From Sagittula stellata E-37 (GTDB lineage: Bacteria > Pseudomonadota > Alphaproteobacteria > Rhodobacterales > Rhodobacteraceae): a stretch of DNA of 64,000 nucleotides. The stretch spans positions 2,179,501-2,243,500 of the forward strand of contig NZ_CP155729.1 in assembly GCF_039724765.1 (NCBI RefSeq). The letters are read 5' to 3'. Below the pieces are notes generated by a model. It saw nothing but the letters and a program-made list of their open reading frames with translations, was not told the DNA's origin and ran no database searches. Shown here one piece after another: positions 49,112 through 57,413 of this stretch (position 1 is the stretch's first letter; each line of letters opens with the position of its first letter). Both the position numbers and the translations under genes were made by a program.

Positions 49112-50013
49112 GCGGTCAGGTCCTCCGGAGTGACACGTGGCCAATCGGACATGCGCGATTTGAACCACGTGCGCTGCCGCTTGGCAAATCGCCGTGTGAG
49201 GATCGTCGCCCGTTCGATCGCTGCGTCGAGCGTCATCTGCCCCCGCAGGTGAGCGATCAGCTCGGCCGCACCGATGGCCTTCGCAGAAGGCAGGTCGGGC
49301 GACCATGTGCCCATATTCTCGCGCGCTTCGTCCAGCGCTCCGTCACGAAGCATTTGCCGGAAGCGCCGCTCGATCCGCGGGGTCAGCCACTCTTTCGGCG
49401 CGTCGAAAAGGAAGGGCTGCGCTTCGGCGCGCGCCAGAAGGGGGGGCGGAGTTTCGGCCTGCCATGCGGTGATTCCCTTCCCGGTGGTGTGCAGGACCTC
49501 CCAAGCACGCTGGACACGCATGGGGTTTCTCAGGTCGATGGCGGCAGCGGTGGGCGCGTCGAGCTGTTCGACAAGCGCGGAAAGGCCGCGCGTGGTCCTG
49601 ATCTGGTCCGCCTCGGCCCGGACGGCGGCAGGCACATCGGGTATCTCGGCCAGACCTTCCGTCAGGGCGGTGAAATAGAGGCCCGTACCGCCGGTGATTA
49701 TCGGCCTTTCGCCGTCCAGCAGGGGCGCGAGATCGCGCAACCAATCGCCCACGGAGTACGCGCGCGTGCCGGGCACATGTCCATATAGCAGGTGCGGCGC
49801 GCGGGCTTCTTCCCCCGCGGAAGGTCGTGCAGTCAGCACGCGCCAGTCGGAAAACACCTGTATGGCGTCGGCGTTTACGATGACGCCACCCTGACGCGCG
49901 GCGATCTCCAGTGCCAGGGCCGACTTGCCGGAGGCCGTCGGCCCAGCGATCAGCACCGGTGCAACCGGATCGAGAGCATCGAGGCGCTCGGCCATATTTT
50001 TGGTCATGGGCAT
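49108..50013 (-). CDS. miaA: tRNA dimethylallyltransferase
   Basis: MiaA adds the isopentenyl group to A37 of tRNAs that read UNN codons. The 301-residue protein has the P-loop GPTASGKS (24-31), the DMAPP-binding segment [19 protein letters not shown] and the C-terminal [13 protein letters not shown]. In-frame starts at 50013, 50007 and 49995 exist; 50013 is used. Coupled to the AraC gene downstream. Divergent from pyrH. Confidence 0.95.
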   Translation of the reverse strand: MPMTKNMAERLDALDPVAPVLIAGPTASGKSALALEIAARQGGVIVNADAIQVFSDWRVLTARPSAGEEARAPHLLYGHVPGTRAYSVGDWLRDLAPLLDGERPIITGGTGLYFTALTEGLAEIPDVPAAVRAEADQIRTTRGLSALVEQLDAPTAAAIDLRNPMRVQRAWEVLHTTGKGITAWQAETPPPLLARAEAQPFLFDAPKEWLTPRIERRFRQMLRDGALDEARENMGTWSPDLPSAKAIGAAELIAHLRGQMTLDAAIERATILTRRFAKRQRTWFKSRMSDWPRVTPEDLTA

Positions 50014-50122
50014 CCGGTTCGGGGTCCTCGTCGCGCCTGTTCCTGCGCTGCCGCATTGCGGAGGGCGGTCTTTTCCGCCAGAAGGTGCCCGACATTACCC
50101 CCCGGCAAACACGGAGCGCAAC

Positions 50123-50860
50123 ATGAGCGAGAGCGAGAGCGGCAAGCCCGCCACAACCTACAAACGCGTCATGCTAAAGATTTCGGGGGAGGCACTGATG
50201 GGCGATCAGGGCTATGGCCTGCATCCGCCAACCGTCGAACGCGTCGCGCGCGAAATCAAGGCCGTGCACGACATGGGCGTCGAGATCTGCATGGTGATCG
50301 GTGGCGGCAACATCTTCCGCGGGCTGGCCGGTTCCGCGCAGGGTATGGAGCGCACCACGGCGGACTACATGGGGATGCTGGCCACGGTGATGAACGCGCT
50401 GGCCATGCAGTCTGCGCTGGAAGGGCTGGGCGCCTACTGCCGGGTGATTTCGGCCATCCGGATGGACGAGGTCGCCGAGCCCTATATCCGCCGCCGCGCC
50501 GTGCGGCACCTGGAAAAGAAGCGGATCTGTATCTTTGCCGCCGGGACGGGCAACCCCTATTTCACCACCGACACCGCCGCGGCGTTGCGGGCGAACGAGA
50601 TGGCCTGCGAGGCGATCCTGATGGGCAAGAACGTCGACGGCATCTACGACTGCGATCCGAAGACCAACCCGGATGCCAAGCGCTATGACGAGATCACCTA
50701 CGACGACGTGCTGCGCAACAATCTGAAGGTGATGGATGCGTCGGCCATCGCCCTGACGCGGGACAACATGATGCCGCTTCTGGTGTTTTCCCTCAACGAG
50801 CCGGGCGGCTTCCGAGGCATCATGGCAGGCGAAGGGACCTACACGCGCGTCATTCCCTGA
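50123..50860 (+). CDS. pyrH: UMP kinase
   Basis: PyrH phosphorylates UMP to UDP. The 245-residue amino-acid-kinase-fold protein has the start motif [15 protein letters not shown], the GGGNIFRG loop, and the nucleotide-binding segments [20 protein letters not shown] and [16 protein letters not shown]. The start at 50123 follows GGAG. It begins the conserved pyrH-frr-uppS series, here interrupted by a convergent regulator gene that overlaps its 3' end by 22 bases. Confidence 0.97.
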   Translation: MSESESGKPATTYKRVMLKISGEALMGDQGYGLHPPTVERVAREIKAVHDMGVEICMVIGGGNIFRGLAGSAQGMERTTADYMGMLATVMNALAMQSALEGLGAYCRVISAIRMDEVAEPYIRRRAVRHLEKKRICIFAAGTGNPYFTTDTAAALRANEMACEAILMGKNVDGIYDCDPKTNPDAKRYDEITYDDVLRNNLKVMDASAIALTRDNMMPLLVFSLNEPGGFRGIMAGEGTYTRVIP

Positions 50861-51882
50861 TCCTGATGATTCGGTTGACGCTGCCCTGACGGGCGGGCGG
50901 CCTCTGTTGCCCGCGCCCAGCCGGTCGCGTCCGTGGTTTTTTCGCGCTGCGTCCGCAGTGTCCTTTGTGCCCGTGGCGCTTTGCCGAAGTGTTTCCCGTA
51001 GCTCCGTGTGAAGGCGGACGGAGAGGCAAAACCGGTGGCCGCCGCGATCTCTGCCACGGACAGGGTGGTCTCTTCGACAAGCTGTGCCGCGCGCCTCAGG
51101 CGCAGGTCGAGGTAGACTTCTGCCGGGGTTCTGTGCAGAGCCTTGCGGCACCGCAGGCGCAGGCGTTTCAGTCTCATGTCCAGTTCGTCGGCGATTTGCG
51201 GAAGAGGCAAGGGCGCATCAAGATGCGCCGCCATCAGCGCCGTCATGCGTGTCATCAGCGGATCGCCATGACCCGCACGGGCGGCCAGTGCCAGGGACCG
51301 GCTTGCCTGTGCGACCCGGCCGTGCGCCAGCGCCTCGCCCGTGCGTGCGGCCAGGGCCGGTCCGTGGCTGCGGGCAATCCAGTCCAGCATCGCCTCGGCC
51401 GTGGCAAGGCCACCGGTAGAGGTCAGACGCTGTCGGTCGAACGTGTGACGCCGTTCCGACTGGGCGACCTCCGGGTAGGTCCGGTCGGGATCGGGCGGCA
51501 GCACCGCCTCCCGCCCGTCGAGCAGTCCCAAACGGGCGAGGATCAGCGCGCCCTGGTCCAGTCCGGCCAGTGTCGCGCCCGCGGCCTCTGCCCGCGCGAG
51601 GAAACCGCGCAAGCCCATGGGCAGGTGATCCAGCGGGTGCGGCCCCGCACAGAGCACGACAAGGTCGAAGCCCTGCGCACCTTCCCAGTCCTGCGCTTCC
51701 GCCGCTATGTTTGTCCCGTCGGAGGCAGCAACGGTCTGTCCGGTCACCGTCCGGATGCGGCAGGAAAAGAGCGGCTGCCCCGCGATCCGGTTGGCCATGT
51801 CCAGCACTTCGCGGATCAGGACGAAACCCAGAATGGGAAAGTGCGGGAAGAGGATCAGGCAGACATGCATGGCGGTTCGCAA
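50839..51882 (-). CDS. GlxA-type regulator (DJ-1/PfpI domain plus AraC helix-turn-helix)
   Basis: A 347-residue protein: an N-terminal DJ-1/PfpI-like domain (residues 5-170: [35 protein letters not shown]), where the usual Cys nucleophile elbow is [15 protein letters not shown] (no Cys), and a C-terminal AraC domain ([51 protein letters not shown]). Such regulators control amine and amino-acid catabolism. It converges on and overlaps the end of pyrH. Confidence 0.88.
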   Translation of the reverse strand: MRTAMHVCLILFPHFPILGFVLIREVLDMANRIAGQPLFSCRIRTVTGQTVAASDGTNIAAEAQDWEGAQGFDLVVLCAGPHPLDHLPMGLRGFLARAEAAGATLAGLDQGALILARLGLLDGREAVLPPDPDRTYPEVAQSERRHTFDRQRLTSTGGLATAEAMLDWIARSHGPALAARTGEALAHGRVAQASRSLALAARAGHGDPLMTRMTALMAAHLDAPLPLPQIADELDMRLKRLRLRCRKALHRTPAEVYLDLRLRRAAQLVEETTLSVAEIAAATGFASPSAFTRSYGKHFGKAPRAQRTLRTQREKTTDATGWARATEAARPSGQRQPNHQDQGMTRV

Positions 51883-52113
51883 AAGTGTGGTTCGGGTCGG
51901 GGGGACGGCAGGGCGTTTCCTGCGTGGATTCGGTCGGTGCGGGGCGGATGATGGCGCTCAGACATGTCTTGCATGCAGGGTCTTAAGGAAATGTGTGGAC
52001 GCCCCTGAGGCCGGTTTCAGGCAAGCGGACCGGGCAACAGCGATTGATCTGAGCGCGGCGACGTAATAAGCCTGCGCACCGACAAAGGCTCAGCGAAGCG
52101 AGGCAAGACGCGC

Positions 52114-52674
52114 ATGTCCGACGAATTCGAACTCGACACCGATGATCTCACCCGGCGCATGGAGGGGGCCATGGGCTCTCTGAGGACGGAATTCGCCTCG
52201 CTCCGCACCGGGCGTGCGTCCGGTTCGATGCTTGAGCCGATCATGGTCGATGCCTACGGCGCGATGACCCCGATCAACCAGGTTGGCACCGTGAACGTGC
52301 CGGAGCCGCGCATGGTCACCATCAACGTCTGGGACAAGTCGCTGGTCGGCAAGGTCGAAAAGGCGATCCGCGAGTCGGGGCTTGGGATCAACCCGCAGCT
52401 CAACGGCACCATCATCATGCTGCCGATCCCGGAACTGAACGAGGAACGCCGCCGCGAACTGAGCAAGGTGGCCGGTCAATACGCCGAACACGCCCGCGTC
52501 TCGATCCGCAACATCCGCCGCGACGGTATGGACCAGATCAAGAAGCACAAGGACGACATGTCCGAGGACGATGCCAAGCTTTGGGAAAGCGAAGTGCAGG
52601 ATCTGACCGACAGCTATATCAAGAAGGTCGACGCCGCGCTTGAGACCAAGCAGGAAGAGATCATGCAGGTCTGA
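52114..52674 (+). CDS. frr: Ribosome recycling factor
   Basis: RRF splits ribosomes after termination together with EF-G. The 186-residue protein has the family parts [42 protein letters not shown] and the C-terminal helices ending [20 protein letters not shown]. It follows pyrH in order but is separated by the GlxA-type gene. A terminator follows, so it is probably not on the uppS transcript alone. Confidence 0.97.
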   Translation: MSDEFELDTDDLTRRMEGAMGSLRTEFASLRTGRASGSMLEPIMVDAYGAMTPINQVGTVNVPEPRMVTINVWDKSLVGKVEKAIRESGLGINPQLNGTIIMLPIPELNEERRRELSKVAGQYAEHARVSIRNIRRDGMDQIKKHKDDMSEDDAKLWESEVQDLTDSYIKKVDAALETKQEEIMQV

Positions 52675-52700
52675 TCGCTGTGCGGCGACCGGGGATTTCA

Positions 52701-52722
52701 GGGGCGGGTGACCGCCCCTTTT
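52701..52722 (+). terminator. Intrinsic terminator after frr
   Basis: Stem GGGGCGG/CCGCCCC with a four-base loop (GTGA), followed by TTTT. Confidence 0.85.
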
Positions 52723-52942
52723 CATTTCACCCGAACATCGCACCGGAATCCGGCGGGACGCGGTACATTGGTCTTTCACGTATTTGAAATGCCTTTGAAA
52801 CCGGCGGCACGAGGGGCGGGCGATACTGACACGCAACGCGAGCGGTTCCTGCCGAAAACCTGCACGACTATCTCTTTGGCAAGGGCGGGGGGATCGGCTA
52901 TGAAACCCGCAGACGTGGCCGATGCCGGAGAAGGAGCCTCGA

Positions 52943-53668
52943 ATGAGCCGTGACGAAAGCCAGTCCCATGGTCCGCGACACGTGGCGATCATCATGGACG
53001 GCAACGGCCGTTGGGCGACCATGCGTGGCAGACCGCGGCTGTTCGGTCACCATGCCGGCGCCCGACGGGTGCGCGAGATTGTTGAGGCCTGTCCGGCCGC
53101 GGGGGTCGACTACCTGACGATCTTTGCCTTCTCGACGGAGAACTGGCGCCGCACGCAGGTCGAGGTGGCCGGGCTCATGAGCCTTTTCCGCCGCTACATC
53201 ATGAAAGAGATGCAGGCCTTCGTGAAGGAAAACGTCCGTGTCAGATTCATTGGCGACCGGCCGCGGCTGGACGCAAAGCTGCGCGGCCTGATGGACGAAG
53301 CGGAGGCCATCACAGGCCACTGTACCGGCACCAACCTGACCATCGCTCTGAACTACGGCGGCAGGGACGAGGTTGCGCGCGCCGTCAAGCGGCTGGCGCA
53401 GGACGTGGCTGCCGGGAAACTGCGTTCCGACGACGTGACGGAGGAGACCCTGCCGCGTTACCTCGACACCCGTGTGCTGCCGGACCCGGACCTCGTGATC
53501 CGCACCAGCGGAGAGGCGCGGATCTCCAATTTTCTGCTCTGGCAGTCGGCCTACGCGGAATATGAATTCGTCGACACGCTGTGGCCCGACTTCACGCCCG
53601 AGGAGTTCGCGCGCCTGTGCGGCGCCTACGGTCGGCGCGACCGGAGGTATGGGGCCGTGAAGGCATGA
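52943..53668 (+). CDS. uppS: Isoprenyl (undecaprenyl) diphosphate synthase
   Basis: UppS makes the C55 lipid carrier for murein and LPS. The 241-residue cis-prenyltransferase has catalytic Asp19 in IIMDGNGRWA, the FAFSTENWRR motif, and the C-terminal RTSGEARISNFLLWQSAYAEYEF with the Mg2+ site. The start at 52943 follows AAGGAG. Its stop overlaps cdsA (ATGA at 53665-53668). Confidence 0.97.
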   Translation: MSRDESQSHGPRHVAIIMDGNGRWATMRGRPRLFGHHAGARRVREIVEACPAAGVDYLTIFAFSTENWRRTQVEVAGLMSLFRRYIMKEMQAFVKENVRVRFIGDRPRLDAKLRGLMDEAEAITGHCTGTNLTIALNYGGRDEVARAVKRLAQDVAAGKLRSDDVTEETLPRYLDTRVLPDPDLVIRTSGEARISNFLLWQSAYAEYEFVDTLWPDFTPEEFARLCGAYGRRDRRYGAVKA

Positions 53669-54453
53669 GTGCACACCGCTGGGACGACCTGAAAGTGCGG
53701 CTGGCTTCGGCCGTCGTGATGATCGCCGTCGGGGTGATCGGGGTCTGGGCCGGTGGCTGGGTGTTCCACATGCTGATTGCGGTGGCATCCGGGGTGATGG
53801 TCTGGGAACTGGTCTGCCTTCTGGATACCGGTCGGACGAAATCGCAATACGTTCTTGGGGCGGCCACCTTCTTCGTGGCGCTGGCCGCCAACATGATACC
53901 CCCGTCCTTTGCCCTTCCGCTGTTGATGGCGCCCGCGATGCTGGGCTTTACTCGGATGGAACAGGGGGGCACCCGCTACGCCGTTTTCACGACGCTGATC
54001 CTGTTCGCCGGCTACGGCATGATGGACCTTCGGGACGATCTGGGCCTGGTCTGGATGCTCTGGCTGATCACCGTGGTCGTGGTCACGGACGTCTTCGGCT
54101 ATTTTGCGGGCCGTGCCATAGGTGGGCCGAAGTTCTGGCCGAAGGTGTCGCCGAAGAAGACATGGTCCGGGACCGTTGCGGGCTGGATCGCCGCCGCCGC
54201 CGTGGGCGCCTTCTTTGCCTGGTTCGCCGGGGCGGGGATCGGCTTGATGGGGATTTCCATCGCACTCAGTATGGCCAGCCAGATCGGTGACATCGCGGAA
54301 AGCGCGCTGAAGCGGAAAGCGGGGGTGAAGGATTCCTCCTCGCTGATCCCGGGGCACGGCGGTCTGCTGGACCGGTTCGACGGGATGCTGGGGGCTGCGG
54401 TCTTCCTTGTGTTCGCCGACCAGTTGGTGGCATTCCCGCCCGGCATTGGCTGA
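53665..54453 (+). CDS. cdsA: Phosphatidate cytidylyltransferase
   Basis: CdsA makes CDP-diacylglycerol for phospholipid synthesis in the inner membrane. The 262-residue protein has several membrane helices and the C-terminal signature SQIGDIAESALKRKAGVKDSS then PGHGGLLDRFDGM. It is translated in coupling with uppS, and dxr follows 22 bases later. Confidence 0.96.
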   Translation: MSAHRWDDLKVRLASAVVMIAVGVIGVWAGGWVFHMLIAVASGVMVWELVCLLDTGRTKSQYVLGAATFFVALAANMIPPSFALPLLMAPAMLGFTRMEQGGTRYAVFTTLILFAGYGMMDLRDDLGLVWMLWLITVVVVTDVFGYFAGRAIGGPKFWPKVSPKKTWSGTVAGWIAAAAVGAFFAWFAGAGIGLMGISIALSMASQIGDIAESALKRKAGVKDSSSLIPGHGGLLDRFDGMLGAAVFLVFADQLVAFPPGIG

Positions 54454-54475
54454 CCGGGCAGGCGGAGGAGGTTTC

Positions 54476-55645
54476 ATGCGGCGTGTATCCGTGTTCGGGG
54501 CCACGGGGTCCATCGGACAGAATACGCTTGACCTGATCGGTCGCGATCCCGCGACCTATCGGGTGGTGGCTTTGACCGGCGGTCGCAATGTCGCGCAGTT
54601 GGCTGCCGACGCTGTGCGCCTCGGGGCCGAGGTCGCTGTGGTCGCCGACGAGGCGCTGCTGCCCGATCTACGGGCTGCCTTGGCCGGTTCCGGGGTCGAG
54701 GCCGGGGCAGGGCGCAATGCGCTGCTGGAGGCTGCGGACCGCCCGGCTGACTGGGTGATGTCCGCCATCGTGGGCGCCGCCGGGCTGGAGCCGGGGCTGC
54801 GCGCGCTGAGGCAGGGGGCCACGCTGGCGCTGGCCAACAAGGAAAGCATGGTCTGTGCCGGGCGCCTGATGCTGCGCGAGGCGGCGGCCCACGGCGGGCG
54901 GCTGCTGCCGGTCGATTCCGAGCATTCGGCGGTGTTCCAGGCCCTCATCGGCGAAGACATCGCCGCGGTCGAGCGGGTCATCATCACGGCCTCGGGTGGC
55001 GCCTTCCGCGACTGGCCGCTGGACCGGCTGGACGAGGCCACACCCGAGCAGGCCGCGACCCATCCCAACTGGGCAATGGGGCAACGGATCACCATCGACA
55101 GCGCCTCGATGTTCAACAAGGCGCTCGAACTTATCGAGACGCGGGAGTTCTTCGGCCTCGACCCGGCCATGATCGAGACCGTGGTGCATCCCGAAAGCAT
55201 GATCCACGCGATGGTGGGTTTCAACGACGGTGCGCTGATGGCCCACGTGGGTCCCCCCGACATGCGCCATGCCATCGGTTTCGCCCTGCACTGGCCCGAA
55301 CGGCGGACGCTTCCGGTCGAACGTCTCGATCTTGTGAAGCTTGGTCAGCTGACCTTCCGCCCCGCCTGTGAGGTCCGCTGGCCCGCGCTGCGACTGGCGC
55401 GCGAGGTCATGGATGCGGGCGGGCTTTCAGGCGCCGTTTTCAACGCCGCAAAGGAGGTGGCGCTCGACGCCTTCATTGACGGACGCATAAAGTTCACGCG
55501 CATGGCGGGCGTTGTGGAGGACGTGCTCACCCGGGTTTCGTCCCAGCCGGGCCTTATTGATGACGAGTTTGACCTTGATATGGTGGTCGAGGCCGACCAT
55601 GTCGCACGGGTAGCGGCGGGTGACATAATTGACAGCAGTACCTAG
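54476..55645 (+). CDS. dxr: 1-deoxy-D-xylulose 5-phosphate reductoisomerase
   Basis: Dxr makes MEP in isoprenoid synthesis, the source of the UppS substrate. The 389-residue protein has the NADPH motif GATGSIGQNTL near residue 8, the metal site in LPVDSEHSAVFQ, and the substrate loop MGQRITIDSASMFNKALELIE. The start at 54476 follows GGAGGAGG. It shares an operon with uppS and cdsA. Confidence 0.97.
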   Translation: MRRVSVFGATGSIGQNTLDLIGRDPATYRVVALTGGRNVAQLAADAVRLGAEVAVVADEALLPDLRAALAGSGVEAGAGRNALLEAADRPADWVMSAIVGAAGLEPGLRALRQGATLALANKESMVCAGRLMLREAAAHGGRLLPVDSEHSAVFQALIGEDIAAVERVIITASGGAFRDWPLDRLDEATPEQAATHPNWAMGQRITIDSASMFNKALELIETREFFGLDPAMIETVVHPESMIHAMVGFNDGALMAHVGPPDMRHAIGFALHWPERRTLPVERLDLVKLGQLTFRPACEVRWPALRLAREVMDAGGLSGAVFNAAKEVALDAFIDGRIKFTRMAGVVEDVLTRVSSQPGLIDDEFDLDMVVEADHVARVAAGDIIDSST

Positions 55646-55657
55646 AAGGGGCGCATT

Positions 55658-57004
55658 TTGGACCTGACCACACTGACCTCGACTTTCGGCGGTTTCCTCT
55701 GGACGGCCCTGTTCTTCATCGTGGCCCTGTCGGTCATCATCGCGATCCATGAATACGGCCACTACATCGTCGGCAAAAAGTCCGGGATCTTCCCGGAGGT
55801 GTTCAGTCTCGGTTTCGGCCCGGTGATTTGGTCCCGGACGGACCGCGACGGGACGAAGTGGCAGTTGGCCGCGATCCCCTTCGGCGGTTACGTGAAGTTT
55901 CGGGGCGACGGCAATGCCTCCGGCGCCATCGCCGAAGAGGGGGCGATGGAGGGTCTGGACGACGCGGAAAAGCGGTCGACCATGATAGGCGCACCCTTGT
56001 GGGCAAGGGCGGCCACGGTGGCAGCTGGGCCGTTCTTCAACTTCGCCCTGTCGATCCTGATCTTCACGTGTATCTTTCTTTTCCGGGGCGAGATCACCCA
56101 ACCCTTGACCGTGGGCGAGCTGCGTTCGCTGCCGGTTCAGCAGGAGCTGATGGAGGGTGACGTTCTGGTTGCGATCGAGGGGCAAGCGCCTCCGGGATCG
56201 GACGAGGCGCTGGCTTATGAGGCCTTCATGAAGGCGCTCCCGCACGAGCCGACGCTGGATTACACGGTGAAACGCGACGGACGCGACATCGACGTGACCG
56301 GCCCGTACGTATATCCGCCGCTGGCCACACAGATCGCCCCGCGGTCGGCCGCAGGCGACGCAGGGATGGAGCCGGGCGATGTCATCATCGCCGTTGACGG
56401 CGAAGACATTTTTGCCTTCGATCAGTTGAAGGAAAAGGTCGAAGGGTCCGACGGCGCGACCCTCGCCCTGACTGTCTGGCGAAACGGAGAGACGCTGGAC
56501 CTCGACCTGACGCCCAAGCGCGTGGACGAACCGCAGGCAGAGGGCGGTTTCAAGACCTATTACCGCATCGGCATCGTTGGAGGGGTGGCCTTTGAACCCG
56601 CCACCGAGACCCCCGGCTTCGGCACCGCGGTCGTCGGCAGCGTCGCCCAGGTCTGGGAAATCATGCGCGGGTCCGTTTCCGGCCTTTGGCACATGGCGAC
56701 CGGCGCGATCAGCACGTGCAACCTCTCTGGCCCCATCGGCATCGCCGAGACGGCGGGCGACATGGCAAGCCAGGGAACCACGAACTTCATCTGGTTGATT
56801 GCAGTCCTGTCGACCGCCATCGGCCTGCTGAACCTCTTTCCGATCCCGGTGCTGGATGGCGGACACCTGGTGTTCTACGCCTACGAGGCGGTCTCCGGCC
56901 GTCCGCCGAGTGACAAGGCCCTGAAGGTGCTGATGTCCATAGGCCTGACGCTGGTACTGGGGCTCATGGTCTTCGGTCTGACAAACGACTTGTTCTGTCC
57001 CTGA
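55658..57004 (+). CDS. rseP: Site-2 protease RseP
   Basis: RseP cleaves membrane-embedded anti-sigma factors and signal peptides. The 448-residue protein has the zinc motif HEYGH (31-35) in the first helix, a PDZ region (about 190-260: QIAPRSAAGDAGMEPGDVIIAVDGEDI), and the third metal ligand in FPIPVLDGGHLVFY. It starts at TTG, 12 bases after the dxr stop; AGAAGGGG lies in front. An ATG start in the same place is absent. Confidence 0.95.
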   Translation: MDLTTLTSTFGGFLWTALFFIVALSVIIAIHEYGHYIVGKKSGIFPEVFSLGFGPVIWSRTDRDGTKWQLAAIPFGGYVKFRGDGNASGAIAEEGAMEGLDDAEKRSTMIGAPLWARAATVAAGPFFNFALSILIFTCIFLFRGEITQPLTVGELRSLPVQQELMEGDVLVAIEGQAPPGSDEALAYEAFMKALPHEPTLDYTVKRDGRDIDVTGPYVYPPLATQIAPRSAAGDAGMEPGDVIIAVDGEDIFAFDQLKEKVEGSDGATLALTVWRNGETLDLDLTPKRVDEPQAEGGFKTYYRIGIVGGVAFEPATETPGFGTAVVGSVAQVWEIMRGSVSGLWHMATGAISTCNLSGPIGIAETAGDMASQGTTNFIWLIAVLSTAIGLLNLFPIPVLDGGHLVFYAYEAVSGRPPSDKALKVLMSIGLTLVLGLMVFGLTNDLFCP

Positions 57005-57015
57005 TCGCAGACGTC

Positions 57016-57072
57016 GCTCCGTAAACTGAAAGCGAAAGATCCCCGCCTCGGGGATCTTTCTGTTTACGGAGC
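57016..57072 (+). terminator. Nested double-stem terminator after rseP
   Basis: An inner 11-bp stem AAAGATCCCCG/CGGGGATCTTT (57035-57059, loop CCT) sits inside an outer 11-bp stem GCTCCGTAAAC/GTTTACGGAGC (57016-57072). The inner stem ends in T-rich sequence (TTTCTGTTT). It separates the rseP operon from the small gene and bamA. Confidence 0.85.
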
Positions 57073-57175
57073 GGCAATAGAATTTTCAGCGGCCGCCCAA
57101 ATCCCGCCCGATTCTAGGGGTATAAGGCTGGGTAAACGTATCCGATCCCCCATGATCGACCCAAGGACCGATTCC

Positions 57176-57307
57176 ATGCAGCACATCCAGCACGGCTACC
57201 GCAGCATGAGCCTGCTCGTCAGCATCAACTTCGACAGATTACTGTACATCTTCACGATCATCACAGCTCTCTTTTTCGGCGCGTACCTCGGGACCTTCAT
57301 GTACTGA
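57176..57307 (+). CDS. Small one-helix membrane protein upstream of bamA
   Basis: A 43-residue frame starting at ATG 57176 with AAGGA upstream. An in-frame ATG at 57152 would add eight residues. The N-terminal MQHIQHGYRSMSLLVSINFDR leads into one hydrophobic helix (LLYIFTIITALFFGAYLGTFM). It is not recognised by family. It lies alone between the rseP terminator and the bamA promoter, so it has its own transcription unit. Possibly an envelope-stress or assembly helper, which is inference. Confidence 0.6.
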   Translation: MQHIQHGYRSMSLLVSINFDRLLYIFTIITALFFGAYLGTFMY

Positions 57308-57373
57308 GCGGGTCGCCTAGGCATGCCCGTCGCGGCGTGCTGGCGACACCTTCAGGAAATCCGCGTCATGGTT

Positions 57374-57402
57374 TTGACAAGCCAGGGCAATCCAGCTAGT
57401 GA
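57374..57402 (+). promoter_or_regulatory. Possible bamA promoter
   Basis: TTGACA at 57374-57379, a 17-base spacer and TAGTGA at 57397-57402. The -35 is perfect; the -10 is weak. It would put the transcript start near 57409, favouring a bamA start at 57414 or 57435 over the GTG at 57399. Confidence 0.5.
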
Positions 57403-57413
57403 CAATCCGTGGG

